From positions 496,001 through 560,000 of the forward strand of contig NC_054549.1 of assembly GCF_017654505.1 (NCBI RefSeq): a DNA stretch of 64,000 bases, written 5' to 3'. The notes under the pieces are model-generated. The model ran no database searches, was not told the DNA's origin, and saw only the letters and a list, made by a program, of their open reading frames with translations. This stretch comes from Polyodon spathula. Lineage: Eukaryota > Chordata > Actinopteri > Acipenseriformes > Polyodontidae. Position numbers and translations under genes: made by a program. Below are positions 46,364-56,207 of this stretch, one piece after another. How positions within the stretch are numbered: the first letter of the stretch is position 1; every line of letters starts with the position of its first letter.

Positions 46364-46388
46364 TGGAGGGGGGGGGGGGGGGGGGGGG
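46364..46388 (+). repeat. Poly(G) tract
   Basis: About 25 consecutive G, directly left of an LTR-like start. Long homopurine G runs are rare and prone to length error in sequencing. Confidence 0.9.
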
Positions 46389-46394
46389 TTGTGT

Positions 46395-47131
46395 TGTGAC
46401 AGAGACAGAACGATTCTTGGTGATAAATCTTCCTCCCGACCTGTGAGGACGCCGTATAAAAGGAACAGAGTGGATGGCTTGACAATTCATTCCCAGGGTT
46501 AGGTGGAAGTCGGCTATCTAGAAAGGGGGCACAGCTGCAGTATATTAAGTCATCGCTCCAGAGGGAAAGCGATGTGGCAAACGCGGATTGGAGGAGAAAC
46601 GGTTGCACTCGCTAGCATGACTGAAGTTACAGAAGGGGACGTGTCTACGTGATCTGTTCCTTTGTAATGGTTAAGAGCGAACCGCTGAAGGACAAGTGTA
46701 AAATTACTGTGAGTGTTTTTTTTGTTTTGTCTTGTCTAAAATCTACCTGTCTGTTGTTATTAACAGCTAACACGATCCACAGCTGTCGCTACAGGCCAGC
46801 ACTGAAACCAGAAAACACTGCACAACTGTACCACTAACAAATTGTTTTATACCACGAGCACAATAATAATCACTCTGGACTTGTGAACGTGTGTCTTTGT
46901 GTGTGTTCTACTGTTTATTATTTACAAACTAACCTATTATTTGGGGACTGCAACCCTGTGTTTTGGAGCAGTGCAGTGCACATTGCTGTGTATTGCCTGG
47001 GATTATTCTTTGTGGTCGTCAAACCAGGATTACAAATAAACATATTGTTTGGACCGTGAACTTTGTTGTCTGTCTTCTGTTACGTAATCACATCACCACT
47101 ACATCTGCACACTGCATACCACTTTGCAACA
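46395..47131 (+). mobile_element. LTR-like repeat, family X, copy D (most complete, unexpanded)
   Basis: It starts TGTGACAGAGACAGAACGAT and ends near CACTTTGCAACA. It carries AATAAA near 47,034 followed by a GT-rich stretch, and TG...CA termini, all consistent with an LTR of about 737 bp. It contains a single CCACTAACAAATTG then ACCACGAGCAC segment, the presumed precursor of the 39-bp unit amplified in copy B. Confidence 0.55.
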
Positions 47132-48157
47132 AGTGCCCAATTATTTTACCCTCAATGTGCTCCCCAAATTAGAATGTCAAATTACATTTCCTCAGGCCAG
47201 CAATTGGCCATGACAGCTAAAGAGAACTGAAGGTCAGTGGGCATCCATCACACAACAATGTCCATTGGATTAGTCTGCTACAGGGTTTAAACAGAATGTG
47301 AGTTTGCATTTACCCTTGCAGCAATACTGATCAATATTTCTTGTGAATTTTCTTGTGAAACAATATGAAAAGGAAAGCAGTATTCAAGTCACTGCAAATA
47401 TCACTTTAACAAGAAGGCTGACCTACATTATTCTATTTTGGGAAACACTGCTAGAACAAGAACAACTTTGCTGCTAGAAAATGATGATTTTAGTAACTGA
47501 TTGTCAAGTAGCATACTGTTGCCCATTATACTGTACCAGTAATGCATTTCCTGCAAACAAGACATGGCCTAACTTAAACTGGGTTATCTTACCAAGGCTT
47601 TAAGAAGAACACAAACCTTTCCTCGTAATCAGCTTTTTTTCAGGTTCCTTATTATTTTGATAACAAGTGTGATGGTGGCTATTCCCTGTGTGTATCACAG
47701 AAAGCAGTGTAAGGCTGGGTGAGGGGCTATGACCTCTAACTAAGGATGTGAACATCTAGTGTTGAGAATTCAGAGAACATTCCCTTTCACCAGAGCCAAA
47801 GAGAACATGCAGTGAGAACGTGTTGTATGTCTATGAGGGCTAAGAATGTTTCAAAGCATTGGTTGCTGTGAACTTCGAATATTTAATGTTTCCCTTCCTG
47901 GAAACCCAAGAGCTGCTGGTGAGAGGGTCCAGCAACGAGTCTGGAATTGGAACATATTATATTCATAGCCTCTGAAATGGAAGCTAGCTGGTATATACAA
48001 TCCCAGATGCAGTTTACAGCAAAGTGAAGACAACAAACCGAGCCACGTGCAACAAACTAAGCAACAAACCGATAATTTGAGCCATTTATCAATCGGTAGA
48101 AATGGAAAAATTTTATTAGAATACTGTATATGCATGGTATATATGGGAACTATATTG
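47132..48157. other. Unassigned non-coding sequence
   Basis: No gene, RNA gene or recognised repeat seen. Confidence 0.3.

Positions 48158-48241
<84 letters not shown>
48158..48241. repeat. (ATT)n(AAT)n inverted microsatellite
   Basis: About 14 ATT trinucleotides switch directly to about 13 AAT trinucleotides, so the two halves are reverse complements and can form a long hairpin. Confidence 0.95.
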
Positions 48242-48244
<3 letters not shown>

Positions 48245-49590
48245 GCTATTTGTCTGGTGTGAGTGCCAATACTATTTGTCATGTTGTTGATATTAGTTTG
48301 AAAATAAGTAATTTTTATTTTATTTAGGGCTTCTGAGTTTTGGTTTTAACTGATAAAAACCAACAAAACACCCCTGATACAAAAAATAAATAAATCGGTG
48401 CATAGCTACTGAACACCAAAACATGTATTCAAGAAACACTGACTTCACCTCTTTCCAGTTAATAAAAACAAACTACTACCTTTCCCAGTGCAGTTGGGCA
48501 ATGTCTCGCCTTTCAGATTTATCTATCATTGCTTCGTTCTGAATACTTTAACCCCACGGAGTACTGAGGGGCAGCACATTTTACATTTCTATTGGACCCT
48601 GCTTGCGATACTTAAAACGAGATTACAATTAGAAGACTTGCTTGCAGGATTTAAAGCTCTGTGATGGTGGTCCACTAAAAAGGCGCTATATAAAAATAAC
48701 TGTAATTATCAAGATACTGAGGATTTAAAACAGGAAAACTGGAACATAGCTAAAAATATGCACCTAAAAATGAATAAAAACAGAAAAACAAAAACCTGTT
48801 GCCTTGCAGACAGTCACCGTTTGACTTCAGTGTTTTATTGCTGCCATCTGCTGCCGAACTGGAATATAATTTACTGCTCTCACACTCACTGTGAAACACA
48901 ATCCACGTTCCAGGGTGCTGTTTATGAACTATTCACACGTCGAGGTGAAGTTGTTTTGTTTACTTTTTACACATGTGCATGCCAGGTGCTAAATTAATGT
49001 AATGTCTCAGTCATGCCTAATATAAAAATAGAATGAATAATATTGTACAATATAATATAATATAATACATGTATTATATATACATGTACCGGTAGCCTGC
49101 AATGTTACTCACTGAACTCTCAACAGGAAGTGTTTATAGGCTGGGAAGTTAAGAGGAGGGGACGGTTGGACTCAAGAAAATAAAAGATTAAGTCAGGGGG
49201 TAAGAAGACGCATTCATACAGGTAAATAATAGTTCATAGTGTTTATAGATTAGACTGGATTGTTTTTGTAACAAAAACCGTTGACGCGTAGCACGTATAG
49301 AGTCTTCCACAGTCAAATATACATAGGTTGTTTACTTTACAGCAGTAATATTGACGTGAATTTCTCAGCTTTACACCACTTTAAGTGATCGGATTCTCAT
49401 TAATAACTATTCATAATGATTGTTAAATACAATGACACAATGAAATGTTATATAGGCGATGGCGTGCATAAAGAACAGTATTTACACCAGACCAGAGCTG
49501 TGCATACAAGGACGAGTTCTTGTTATGTACACAGTTATTGTAAAAAGCAAATCATAATTCCTCACTGTTTACACGCATTAGAGTAAATAG
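48242..49590. other. Unassigned non-coding sequence
   Basis: No gene or recognised transposon. A TATAATATAAT-type short repeat lies near 49,050-49,085. ACAG followed by GTAAATAAT at 49,217-49,229 resembles a 5' splice site and could end a non-coding first exon, but nothing else supports it. Confidence 0.3.
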
Positions 49591-49594
49591 ACAC

Positions 49595-49765
49595 AGGCAC
49601 CGGTGTCACGTCTATTTATTCCCGACCTTTATCAAAGGTTCCTACTGCGCATGCCCGTACTATTTTCGCTCAGACCGAGGACGCTCATCAAAGGCCCACA
49701 CTACACAACCGAACTCGAGAAGCATACTCAAAACCGGTTTCATTAATCCAGATCAAAGCGTTCAT
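49595..49765. promoter_or_regulatory. CpG-enriched segment with an NRF1-like site, candidate promoter
   Basis: About a dozen CpGs in 170 bp, contrasting with the CpG-poor surroundings. It includes ACTGCGCATGCCCG (about 49,645-49,658), close to the NRF1 consensus TGCGCATGCGC that is common in promoters of nuclear genes for mitochondrial proteins. MUL1 lies downstream with a likely non-coding first exon, so this is a candidate MUL1 promoter. The 6.4-kb distance makes it speculative. Confidence 0.3.
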
Positions 49766-49967
49766 GTTTAGTCAGGTTTAAATGCGTACTCACACTATTA
49801 AAATAGTTTGGTTACAGTTCCTAGCAGCGCAATGAACATTGGAAATGAATAGGATAGTATCCCACCATACACTGCATTTGATTTTAGGATAGTGTGTTAT
49901 ACTTCATATTAATAGAGGTGCATATTGCTAAAAAGAAATAAGTATTTTGGAAAAAAAGTAAATGTTA

Positions 49968-50068
49968 ACACACACACAGACACTGACACACACACTAACA
50001 CACACACACAGACACTAACACACACACACAGACACTGACACACACACTAACACACACACACAGACACT

Positions 50069-50120
<52 letters not shown>

Positions 50121-50130
50121 CACACACACA

Positions 50131-50169
<39 letters not shown>

Positions 50170-50232
50170 TGACACACACACTAACACACACACACAGACA
50201 CTGACACACACACTAACACACACACACACACA
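49968..50232 (+). repeat. CA-rich minisatellite with ACACTGACACACACACTAAC units
   Basis: Alternating CACACACAGACACTGA and CACACACACTAA words with an embedded pure CA run at about 50,068-50,116. Confidence 0.93.
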
Positions 50233-50454
50233 AGTAGGGCTTGAAGTTTTGGGGTTTTATTTTTAATCCAGTGATGTCCCTTTAAACAAACTGAGCTGAT
50301 TCTGTTTTCATAATTAAATTCAGAAGCTGTGAATTATAAAGCAATCTTTGATTTTACCATCATAGTGTGGAGGTGGCGGTGGGGGTAGGGGTAGGAACCA
50401 GGGTGGGTAGGTGATGATGTCTAAAAGACATAAGCCTGTTATTTGGTCCTGCAA

Positions 50455-50640
50455 GGGAGCTGGTTCTTTTGAACAGCGGTATCAGCGCTAGCCTTCACAG
50501 CTGGAAGTCCCAGGTTCTCGTCTCACCTCCACCTGTGAGAAACCCCTGCCTGTGGGAATTGCGGTTCCCCACACTATCTTGCCTGAGACTGATTCTGGTG
50601 CCCTTAATTACGAGCGTTGTTCATAGCCGATCCTAACTCG
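50455..50640 (+). mobile_element. Possible tRNA-derived SINE
   Basis: ACAGCGGTATCAGCGCTAGC (box A-like) is followed 25 bp later by CCCAGGTTCTCGTCTCACC (box B-like). This spacing suits a tRNA-derived SINE head. No other copy is in the window and no tRNA cloverleaf is evident. Confidence 0.3.
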
Positions 50641-50797
50641 TTTTCATTTTTGCAGTCGCCTAGTTTAACGTTGTGCTTTTGTTTAACAGATAGATGTCCT
50701 GACATTTCTTTTTTTTAAGCATAAAAACGATTGCCTCGTGCAGGATGTACACTAATAGCAAGTCCTTCAGGCGTATACATGTAGTGTTTGTGTATGT

Positions 50798-51489
50798 CTG
50801 TTTTAGTGCAGACAGGGTTTAGGGTGTGTAGTCTGTTTTAGAGTGCTGTGACTGGGTTTAGGGTGTGTAGTCTCTTTTAGAATGCTCTGGCAGGGTTTAG
50901 GGTGTGTAGTCTCTTTTAGAATGCTCTGGCAGGGTTTAGGGTGTGTAGTCTCTTTTAGAGTGCTCTGACTGGGTTTAGGGTGTGTAGTCTCTTTTAGAAT
51001 GCTCTGGCAGGGTTTAGGGTGTGTAGTCTCTTTTAGAGTGCTCTGACTGGGTTTAGGGTGTGTAGTCTCTTTTAGACTGGGTTTAGGGTGTGTAGTCTCT
51101 TTTAGAGTGCTCTGACTGGGTTTAGGGTGTGTAGTCTCTTTTAAACTGGGTTTAGGGTTTGTAGTCTCTTTTAGACTGCTATGACTGGATTTAGGGTGTG
51201 TAGTCTGTTTTAGACTTCGCTGACAGGGTTTAGGGTGTATGCTCTGTTTTAGAGTGCTGTGACTGGGTTTAGGGTGTGTAGTCTCTTTTAGACTGGGTTT
51301 AGGGTGTATAGTCTCTATTAGAGTGCTCTGACTGGGTTTAGGGTGTATGGTCTGTTTTAGAGTGCTCTGACTGGGTTTAGGGTGTGTAGTCTCTTTTAGA
51401 CTGGGTTTAGGGTGTATAGTCTGTTTTAGACTGTGCTGACAGGGTTAAGGGTGTATAGTCTCTTTTAGAGTGCTCTGACTGGGTTTAGG
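50798..51489 (+). repeat. 39/30-bp minisatellite containing GGGTTTAGGG
   Basis: About 18-20 units. Each starts GGGTTTAGGGTGTGTAGTCT, followed by CTTTTAGAGTGCTCTGACT (39 bp) or the shorter CTTTTAGACT (30 bp). Long and short units are mixed. TTTAGGG appears once per unit, but this is not a telomeric array because the remaining 30 bases are unrelated. Confidence 0.92.
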
Positions 51490-51734
51490 AGCTACTCTTC
51501 AATTACCTGCCACAGATATGTAAGGCTAGGTTATTGTTCCAGTTTCCTTTTGTTTTTTGGCCAACACACTGCTGTGGATAGCCGTGCTTTTGGGTACTGA
51601 GCTGTAAAGACACGGGCTGCTTCACATGACTTGCTGTGTATCTGTGGCAGGCAGCTAGAACTGAAGAGCAGCAGTGAAAGCAGCTTAACAAGAACAAACA
51701 CAACGTTTCAGATACAGGAATAACCAATCCATCT

Positions 51735-51870
51735 TCATTTCTTATATACTGCGCCTTTCACAATGCATCGCCTCAAAGCGCTTTACAGATAAAATAACAA
51801 AACAGTCATAATATACTAGTTTGAGAAATAGTAAAAGATAAGATATCCCTTTAAAATGACATACATTCAA

Positions 51871-51912
<42 letters not shown>

Positions 51913-52220
51913 CTAAAAAAAAAATGAAATAGTATAACATGATACATTTTCCATTTAAAATACACAGCTAAATTATAAAAATGTGTTTTTAATCTGAATT
52001 TAAAAGCAATGAGAGATGGTGCCTCCATTACAAATTGACGCAGATCATTCCACAGCTTCGGAGCCAAAGCTGCCACCTGCCTTCATTCTTTTTAGCCTTT
52101 GAATACTGAGCAAGCCTTCACCCAGTGATCTAAGAGAGCACTAGGGATGTAGGGGCTCAGCAAATCCTTTAGATACAGATTAGGGGAGCAAGGCCCTATA
52201 TCTCAAAATGAACCTCTTGA
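51735..52220 (-). mobile_element. L2-like LINE 3' fragment
   Basis: Minus-strand frame 52,076-51,950 gives AALAPKLWNDLRQFV, then FKFRLKTHFYNLAV, the terminal block of L2-like proteins. The 3' UTR (51,735-51,850) has CGCCTTTCACAATG and CTCAAAGCGCTTTACAG. A (TA)n stretch at 51,880-51,909 interrupts it. Confidence 0.7.
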
Positions 52221-52284
52221 GACCACTCCAAATTGACTGCAAGCACCATTAAAAGGTAAAGGCTAAAGACAATGAAATGTATTA

Positions 52285-52800
52285 ATTTATTGCATTAATT
52301 GCATTTATATAGAGCTTTTTATACAAAAGTATCACAAAGCACTGTACAGTACATAGCAGAAAAATAACAAACCACAGTGCATTTGTATAGCATGTCACAC
52401 ATACAACTGCCACAATTAGACTACTTAAATAACAGATTTAAATAACAGTATACATAAATCAAAAGCATCAATTTTAAAGTTACATTAAAACCCACTAAGA
52501 TAATAAACCCATTTTTATAAAAGTGTGTTTTTAGTCTTGACTTGAAAACTGTAACGGTCCCAGCTTCCCTGACAAACGAAGACAGACCATTCCATAATTT
52601 AGGAGCTCTACAAGAAAAAGCCCTCCCTCCCGTGTTGCTTTTGTTGACCCTACGAATAACCAGCAGCCCCGCATCCTGTGATCTCAGAGTGAGGTTTGGA
52701 AGATATGGGGTCAGTAACTCCTGCAAACCAGATCCAGATTAAATAGGTGTTAATCCATTCAGGGCCTTGTAAATTATCAGCAAAATCTTGAAATCAGTTC
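52285..52800 (-). mobile_element. L2-like LINE 3' fragment
   Basis: Minus-strand frame 52,726-52,421 gives LQELLTPYLPNLTLRSQDAG (one residue adapted), GRAFSCRAPKLWNGLSSFV and FKSRLKTHFYKNG, followed by a 3' UTR to about 52,285. Very similar to 30,245-30,850. It abuts a CR1-like fragment at 52,803. Confidence 0.75.
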
Positions 52801-52802
52801 TA

Positions 52803-53222
52803 TAAGAACATAAGAAAGGTTACAAACGAGAGGAGGCCATTCGGCCCATATTGCTCGTTTGGTTATTAGTAGCTTATTGATCCCAGAATCTCATCAAGCA
52901 GCTTCTTGAAGGATCGCAGGGTGTCGGCTTCAACAACATTACTGGGGAGTTGGTTCCAGACTCCCACAATTCTTTGTAAAAAAAAAAAAAAAAAAAGTGC
53001 CTGCAAATGCCCCTCTATCTAATTTCCATTTGTGACACCTGGTCCATATTTCTTTTTTCAGGTCGAAAAAGTCCTTTGGTTCAACATTGTCAGTACCTTT
53101 TAGAATTTTGAATGCTTGAACCAGGTCGCCGTGTAGTCTTCTTTGTTCAATAGATTCAGTTCTTTTAGCCTGTCTGCAAATGACATGCCTTTTAAAAGTG
53201 GAATAATTCTGGTCGCTTGAAT
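52803..53222 (-). mobile_element. CR1-like LINE 3' fragment (degenerate)
   Basis: It starts with the reversed tail AAGAACATAAGAAAGG and ACGAGAGGAGGCCATTCGGC (52,803-52,850). The minus strand then decodes LGTLGPVFQKRDCWSPYSSD-like and RLHGDLVQAFKILKGTDNVE blocks of the LINE C-terminus, with a 15-A run at about 52,979-52,995 and frame breaks. Older than the 42.3- and 56.8-kb copies. Confidence 0.8.
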
Positions 53223-54041
53223 AAGGTGACCAGCAGTCCCGCTTTTGGAACACTGGTCCCAGTGTCCCCAGAACCTTTTTTGGGACGCTCATTTCGTCCT
53301 GTCCCCCCACCCCACCCCGAGCATCATCACTCCGGTAGCAGAATATTGTATTTTCAAACAGGCTGCTGTATTACCATGTCTAACTTATTACAGTACAGTG
53401 ACACCTGATCAGCATTCACTCTAAGCTTTTTAGATACTGAGAAATGGTGAGAAACTTTCGGCCACACATTAACCCTTTTAATATTTTTTGTTTCATTATG
53501 CAATTTTGAGACAATACTCCAACACAAGTATCTCAACAATTTATCAATTTACTTAAATTTAGACAATACATTCATTGTGGCTCTGCCTCTGATTTTGAAT
53601 CATCCTCTGATCATATGCATCCCTGTCGGTTGGTATCATAGATAGACTGCATGCTTAACTGGTGGCCTGCATAAAATTGCTTTATTCTACTGCTTAAAAC
53701 ACTGGCATCTGCACTGCCTTTGATTGTAACCACCTTTAGGGCTGCTCGTTGTTACATTGTTGGGAATACCAAGTTCCATTTTTCAAAAATGGCCAATTCC
53801 ATTTGTTCCCACTTTTTTATCTATTTTTTTCAATCAGACTCTTGTTGCTGTTAGTAAGTAAAGCACTTGAAGTCACTTCAGACCTGTCGTAATGTTTATA
53901 ACACCACTTGGCTCATGGCTGGCATTAAAATAAGCAGGAAAACCTAAGAAATATACTACAACAGTTCAGAAAACCAAATCTGCAGCACAGTTGTGAGAAT
54001 CATATTTACAGTCTTCCACTAACACAGTAGTTGAGTCTTCA
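53223..54041. other. Unassigned non-coding sequence
   Basis: No gene or recognised repeat seen. Confidence 0.3.
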
Positions 54042-54487
54042 AACTCAATGTGCATGGATTAGGGAGTGGTTAACATGTAGAAAACAGAAAGTACTGATTA
54101 GGGGAAAAACCTCAGAATGGAGCGAGGTAACCAGTGGAGTACCACAAGGATCAGTATTAGGTCCCCTGCTATTCCTAATCTACATTAATGACAGCATTCA
54201 GATTTGGGCAGACACATGGCAAATGACATTTCATAGAGAAAAGTGTAAGGTACTGCATGATGGCAATAAAAGTGTGCATTGTAAATACCATATGGTAGAT
54301 ACTGAAATTAAAGAAGGACTCTATGAAAAAGACCTAGGAGTTTATGACTCGGAAATGTCTTCATCTGGACAATGTGGGGAAGCTATAAAAAAAAAAAAAA
54401 GGCCAGCAAAATGCTCAGATATTCTGTGAACACTAAGCTACTAACAACCAAACAAGCAAGATGGGCCAAATTGTTATGTTCTTACCT
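54042..54487 (+). mobile_element. CR1-like LINE fragment with two internal deletions
   Basis: Starts WIREWLTCRKQKVLIRGKTS and contains GVPQGSVLGPLLFLIYIND. It then jumps directly to IWADTWQMTFHREKCKVL, so the FADD catalytic motif is deleted. A second jump near 54,425 joins AKCSDIL to the 3' end AAGCTACTAACAACCAAAC. It ends near a partial TTATGTTCTTA tail. Inactive. Confidence 0.85.
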
Positions 54488-54654
54488 TTTGCAATACAGT
54501 ACATGGAACAGACAGACGATTCATCTAGTGTCCCTTCTGCAGTACAGCACATTGAAGGTGGCACTGACCAAAACGTCTGTCTACTTGACTTGTCTTTTCA
54601 CCTCATAGTGCAGTGTCTAGTAGTAATGCTTACTGGTGAAATTGCTTCAGTACA

Positions 54655-54697
54655 CATTGTGTGTGTGTGTGTGTGAGACACACACACACACACACCT
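54655..54697. repeat. (TG)n-GAGA-(CA)n inverted dinucleotide repeat
   Basis: About nine TG dinucleotides are followed by GA and then ten CA dinucleotides, giving a perfect hairpin-forming inverted repeat. It lies between a CR1-like fragment and a Tc1-like element. Confidence 0.9.
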
Positions 54698-54704
54698 ACA
54701 CCCA

Positions 54705-55860
54705 GGCAGTGGACAAAAAAATGTAACACCAATGTCACTTAATAGGACGTTGGGCCACCACATGCGGCCAATATGGTCTGTGTGCGCCGTGGCATAGAGT
54801 CTACCAGCCTCTGGAATTCTGCAGGAGGGATGCACCATTCTTTCACGAGAAAGTCAGTCAACTCACACCTGGTTGGTGGAGGTGGAAAACTCAGGTGTCG
54901 TTCCAGAATAACCCATAAATGCTCGATTGGGTTCAGATATGGTGACTGAGAAGGCCATGACATATGGATAACATCAGTGTCATGCGCATCAAACCATTGG
55001 GTGACCACACGTGCTCTGTGGATGAGGGCATTGTCATCCTGAAAGACATCCCCCCCAGCGATTAACATTGACCTTGCCTTCTAAGGGAATGAGTGCACCC
55101 AAACCATGCCAGGTAAATGCGCCCACAACATTACGGAACCACCAGAACCCTTCACTGTTTGAACCAAGCACTCAGGGCTGTAGAGTTCTTTACGTTGGTG
55201 CCCTGTCCATTTGTCGAGAACATGGTGAAGGATGATTCATCTGACCATATCACATTTCTCCACTGGTCGATGTCCATTGCCTGTGCTCTTTGCACTACTG
55301 GACTCGCAAACATGGATTGCCAGGTGTGATGAGGGGTTTGTACACTGCAACCTGACTGGTATCCTGCTCTGTGGAGGTCTCGGTGGACCGTTTTTGATGA
55401 AACAGGCTGCATGCGCCCCAGGTTGAAATTTTGCAGTCAATTGATCTGCAGTTGCTCGCTTGTTTTGCTTTGCACTTTGAATAATGCACGGATATCACAA
55501 GCCTGGAGTATGCGGTTCCGCTCACTGTTGCCCTTTGCTGATGATGTCTTTCCCTAAGACATCACCTTAGACACCGTTGCTCGTGAAACATCAGCAAGTT
55601 GAGCTGTCTTGGTCACTGAAGCTCCAACAAAACGCGTCCCAACAATCACCCCTCTTTCAAAGTCACTGAGATCTCTGCTTGCAGCCATGCCAGCCATAAT
55701 TATAGGCAACCAGGCCTGTCCAGCATTTTTATACCTGACCCTAAGCATGCTGGGATGTTATTTGCTTAATTAACGCATGAGCCACACCACCCTCGAAATT
55801 TTCGAAATATCCTTGAACCACATTCAGGTGGGTTTCCCACAAAGTTAAAAAAACTAGGTG
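54705..55860 (-). mobile_element. Second Tc1-like DNA transposon, inactive
   Basis: The left terminus is near GGCAGTGGACAAAAAAATGT (54,704-54,723). The opposite terminus is not recognisable as its inverted repeat, so the right boundary is approximate. It encodes a broken transposase on the minus strand of a different Tc1 lineage from the 7.5-kb element. Confidence 0.7.
54739..55690 (-). pseudogene. Tc1-like transposase pseudogene
   Basis: The minus strand, in order, gives MAASRDLSDFERGVIVGTR and SVTKTAQLADVSRATVSKVM (N-terminal HTH, 55,690-55,557). A degraded middle follows, then RNVIWSDESSFTMFS (55,290) and FQDDNALIHRARVV (55,040), and finally SWPSQSPYLNPIEHLW and ILAACGGPTSY (stop at 54,739). 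The usual SPDLNPIE motif reads SPYLNPIE here. At least three frame breaks occur between 55,557 and 55,068. Confidence 0.8.
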
Positions 55861-55879
55861 ATGGACACACACACACAAC

Positions 55880-55965
55880 ACACAGACCCCACATATATAT
55901 CTATATACACATTATATATAATATATATTATATATAATATATATATATATATATATATTATAGTA
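55880..55965. repeat. (AT)-rich microsatellite
   Basis: Interrupted TATATA runs including two TTATATATAATATATAT palindromes. Confidence 0.85.
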
Positions 55966-56054
55966 ATCATTTATTTATCTATTTCTCATTGCATGATTAA
56001 AAATAGTCCATTCATGGGAAGACACAGTAACCTCTAGTTTTAATGCAATCTTCC

Positions 56055-56070
56055 AAACCTTTTGTTTTAG
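56055..56070 (+). promoter_or_regulatory. Candidate 3' splice site before the MUL1 start codon
   Basis: CAAACCTTTTGTTTTAG is a pyrimidine-rich tract ending in AG only 17 bp before the ATG. It suggests that the coding start lies in exon 2 of the transcript and that a non-coding first exon lies further upstream. Confidence 0.5.
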
Positions 56071-56087
56071 GCTCCGAATTGTTAATG

Positions 56088-56207
56088 ATGGAGAACAGTG
56101 CAAGGCCTTCAACAACTCAAATCATCCTTCTTGCCACAAGTTCAGCTTTCACAGCGTTTTTTTACTCTGTCTACAGAAAGAAATCAGGCTCAGCATGCAG
56201 ATTAAAG
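56088..56207 (+). CDS. MUL1: MUL1 coding exon 1
   Basis: 40 codons from MENSARPSTTQ to SACRLK, with donor AAAG|GTAATT. It encodes the first transmembrane segment. Confidence 0.9.

Noticed and set aside
50798..51489. Interstitial telomeric repeat
   Set aside because: TTAGGG occurs once per 30-39 bp unit, not as tandem hexamers.
54372..54676. Short plus-strand frames downstream of the CR1-like fragment
   Set aside because: They run across a LINE deletion junction and a TG microsatellite, with no conserved domain.
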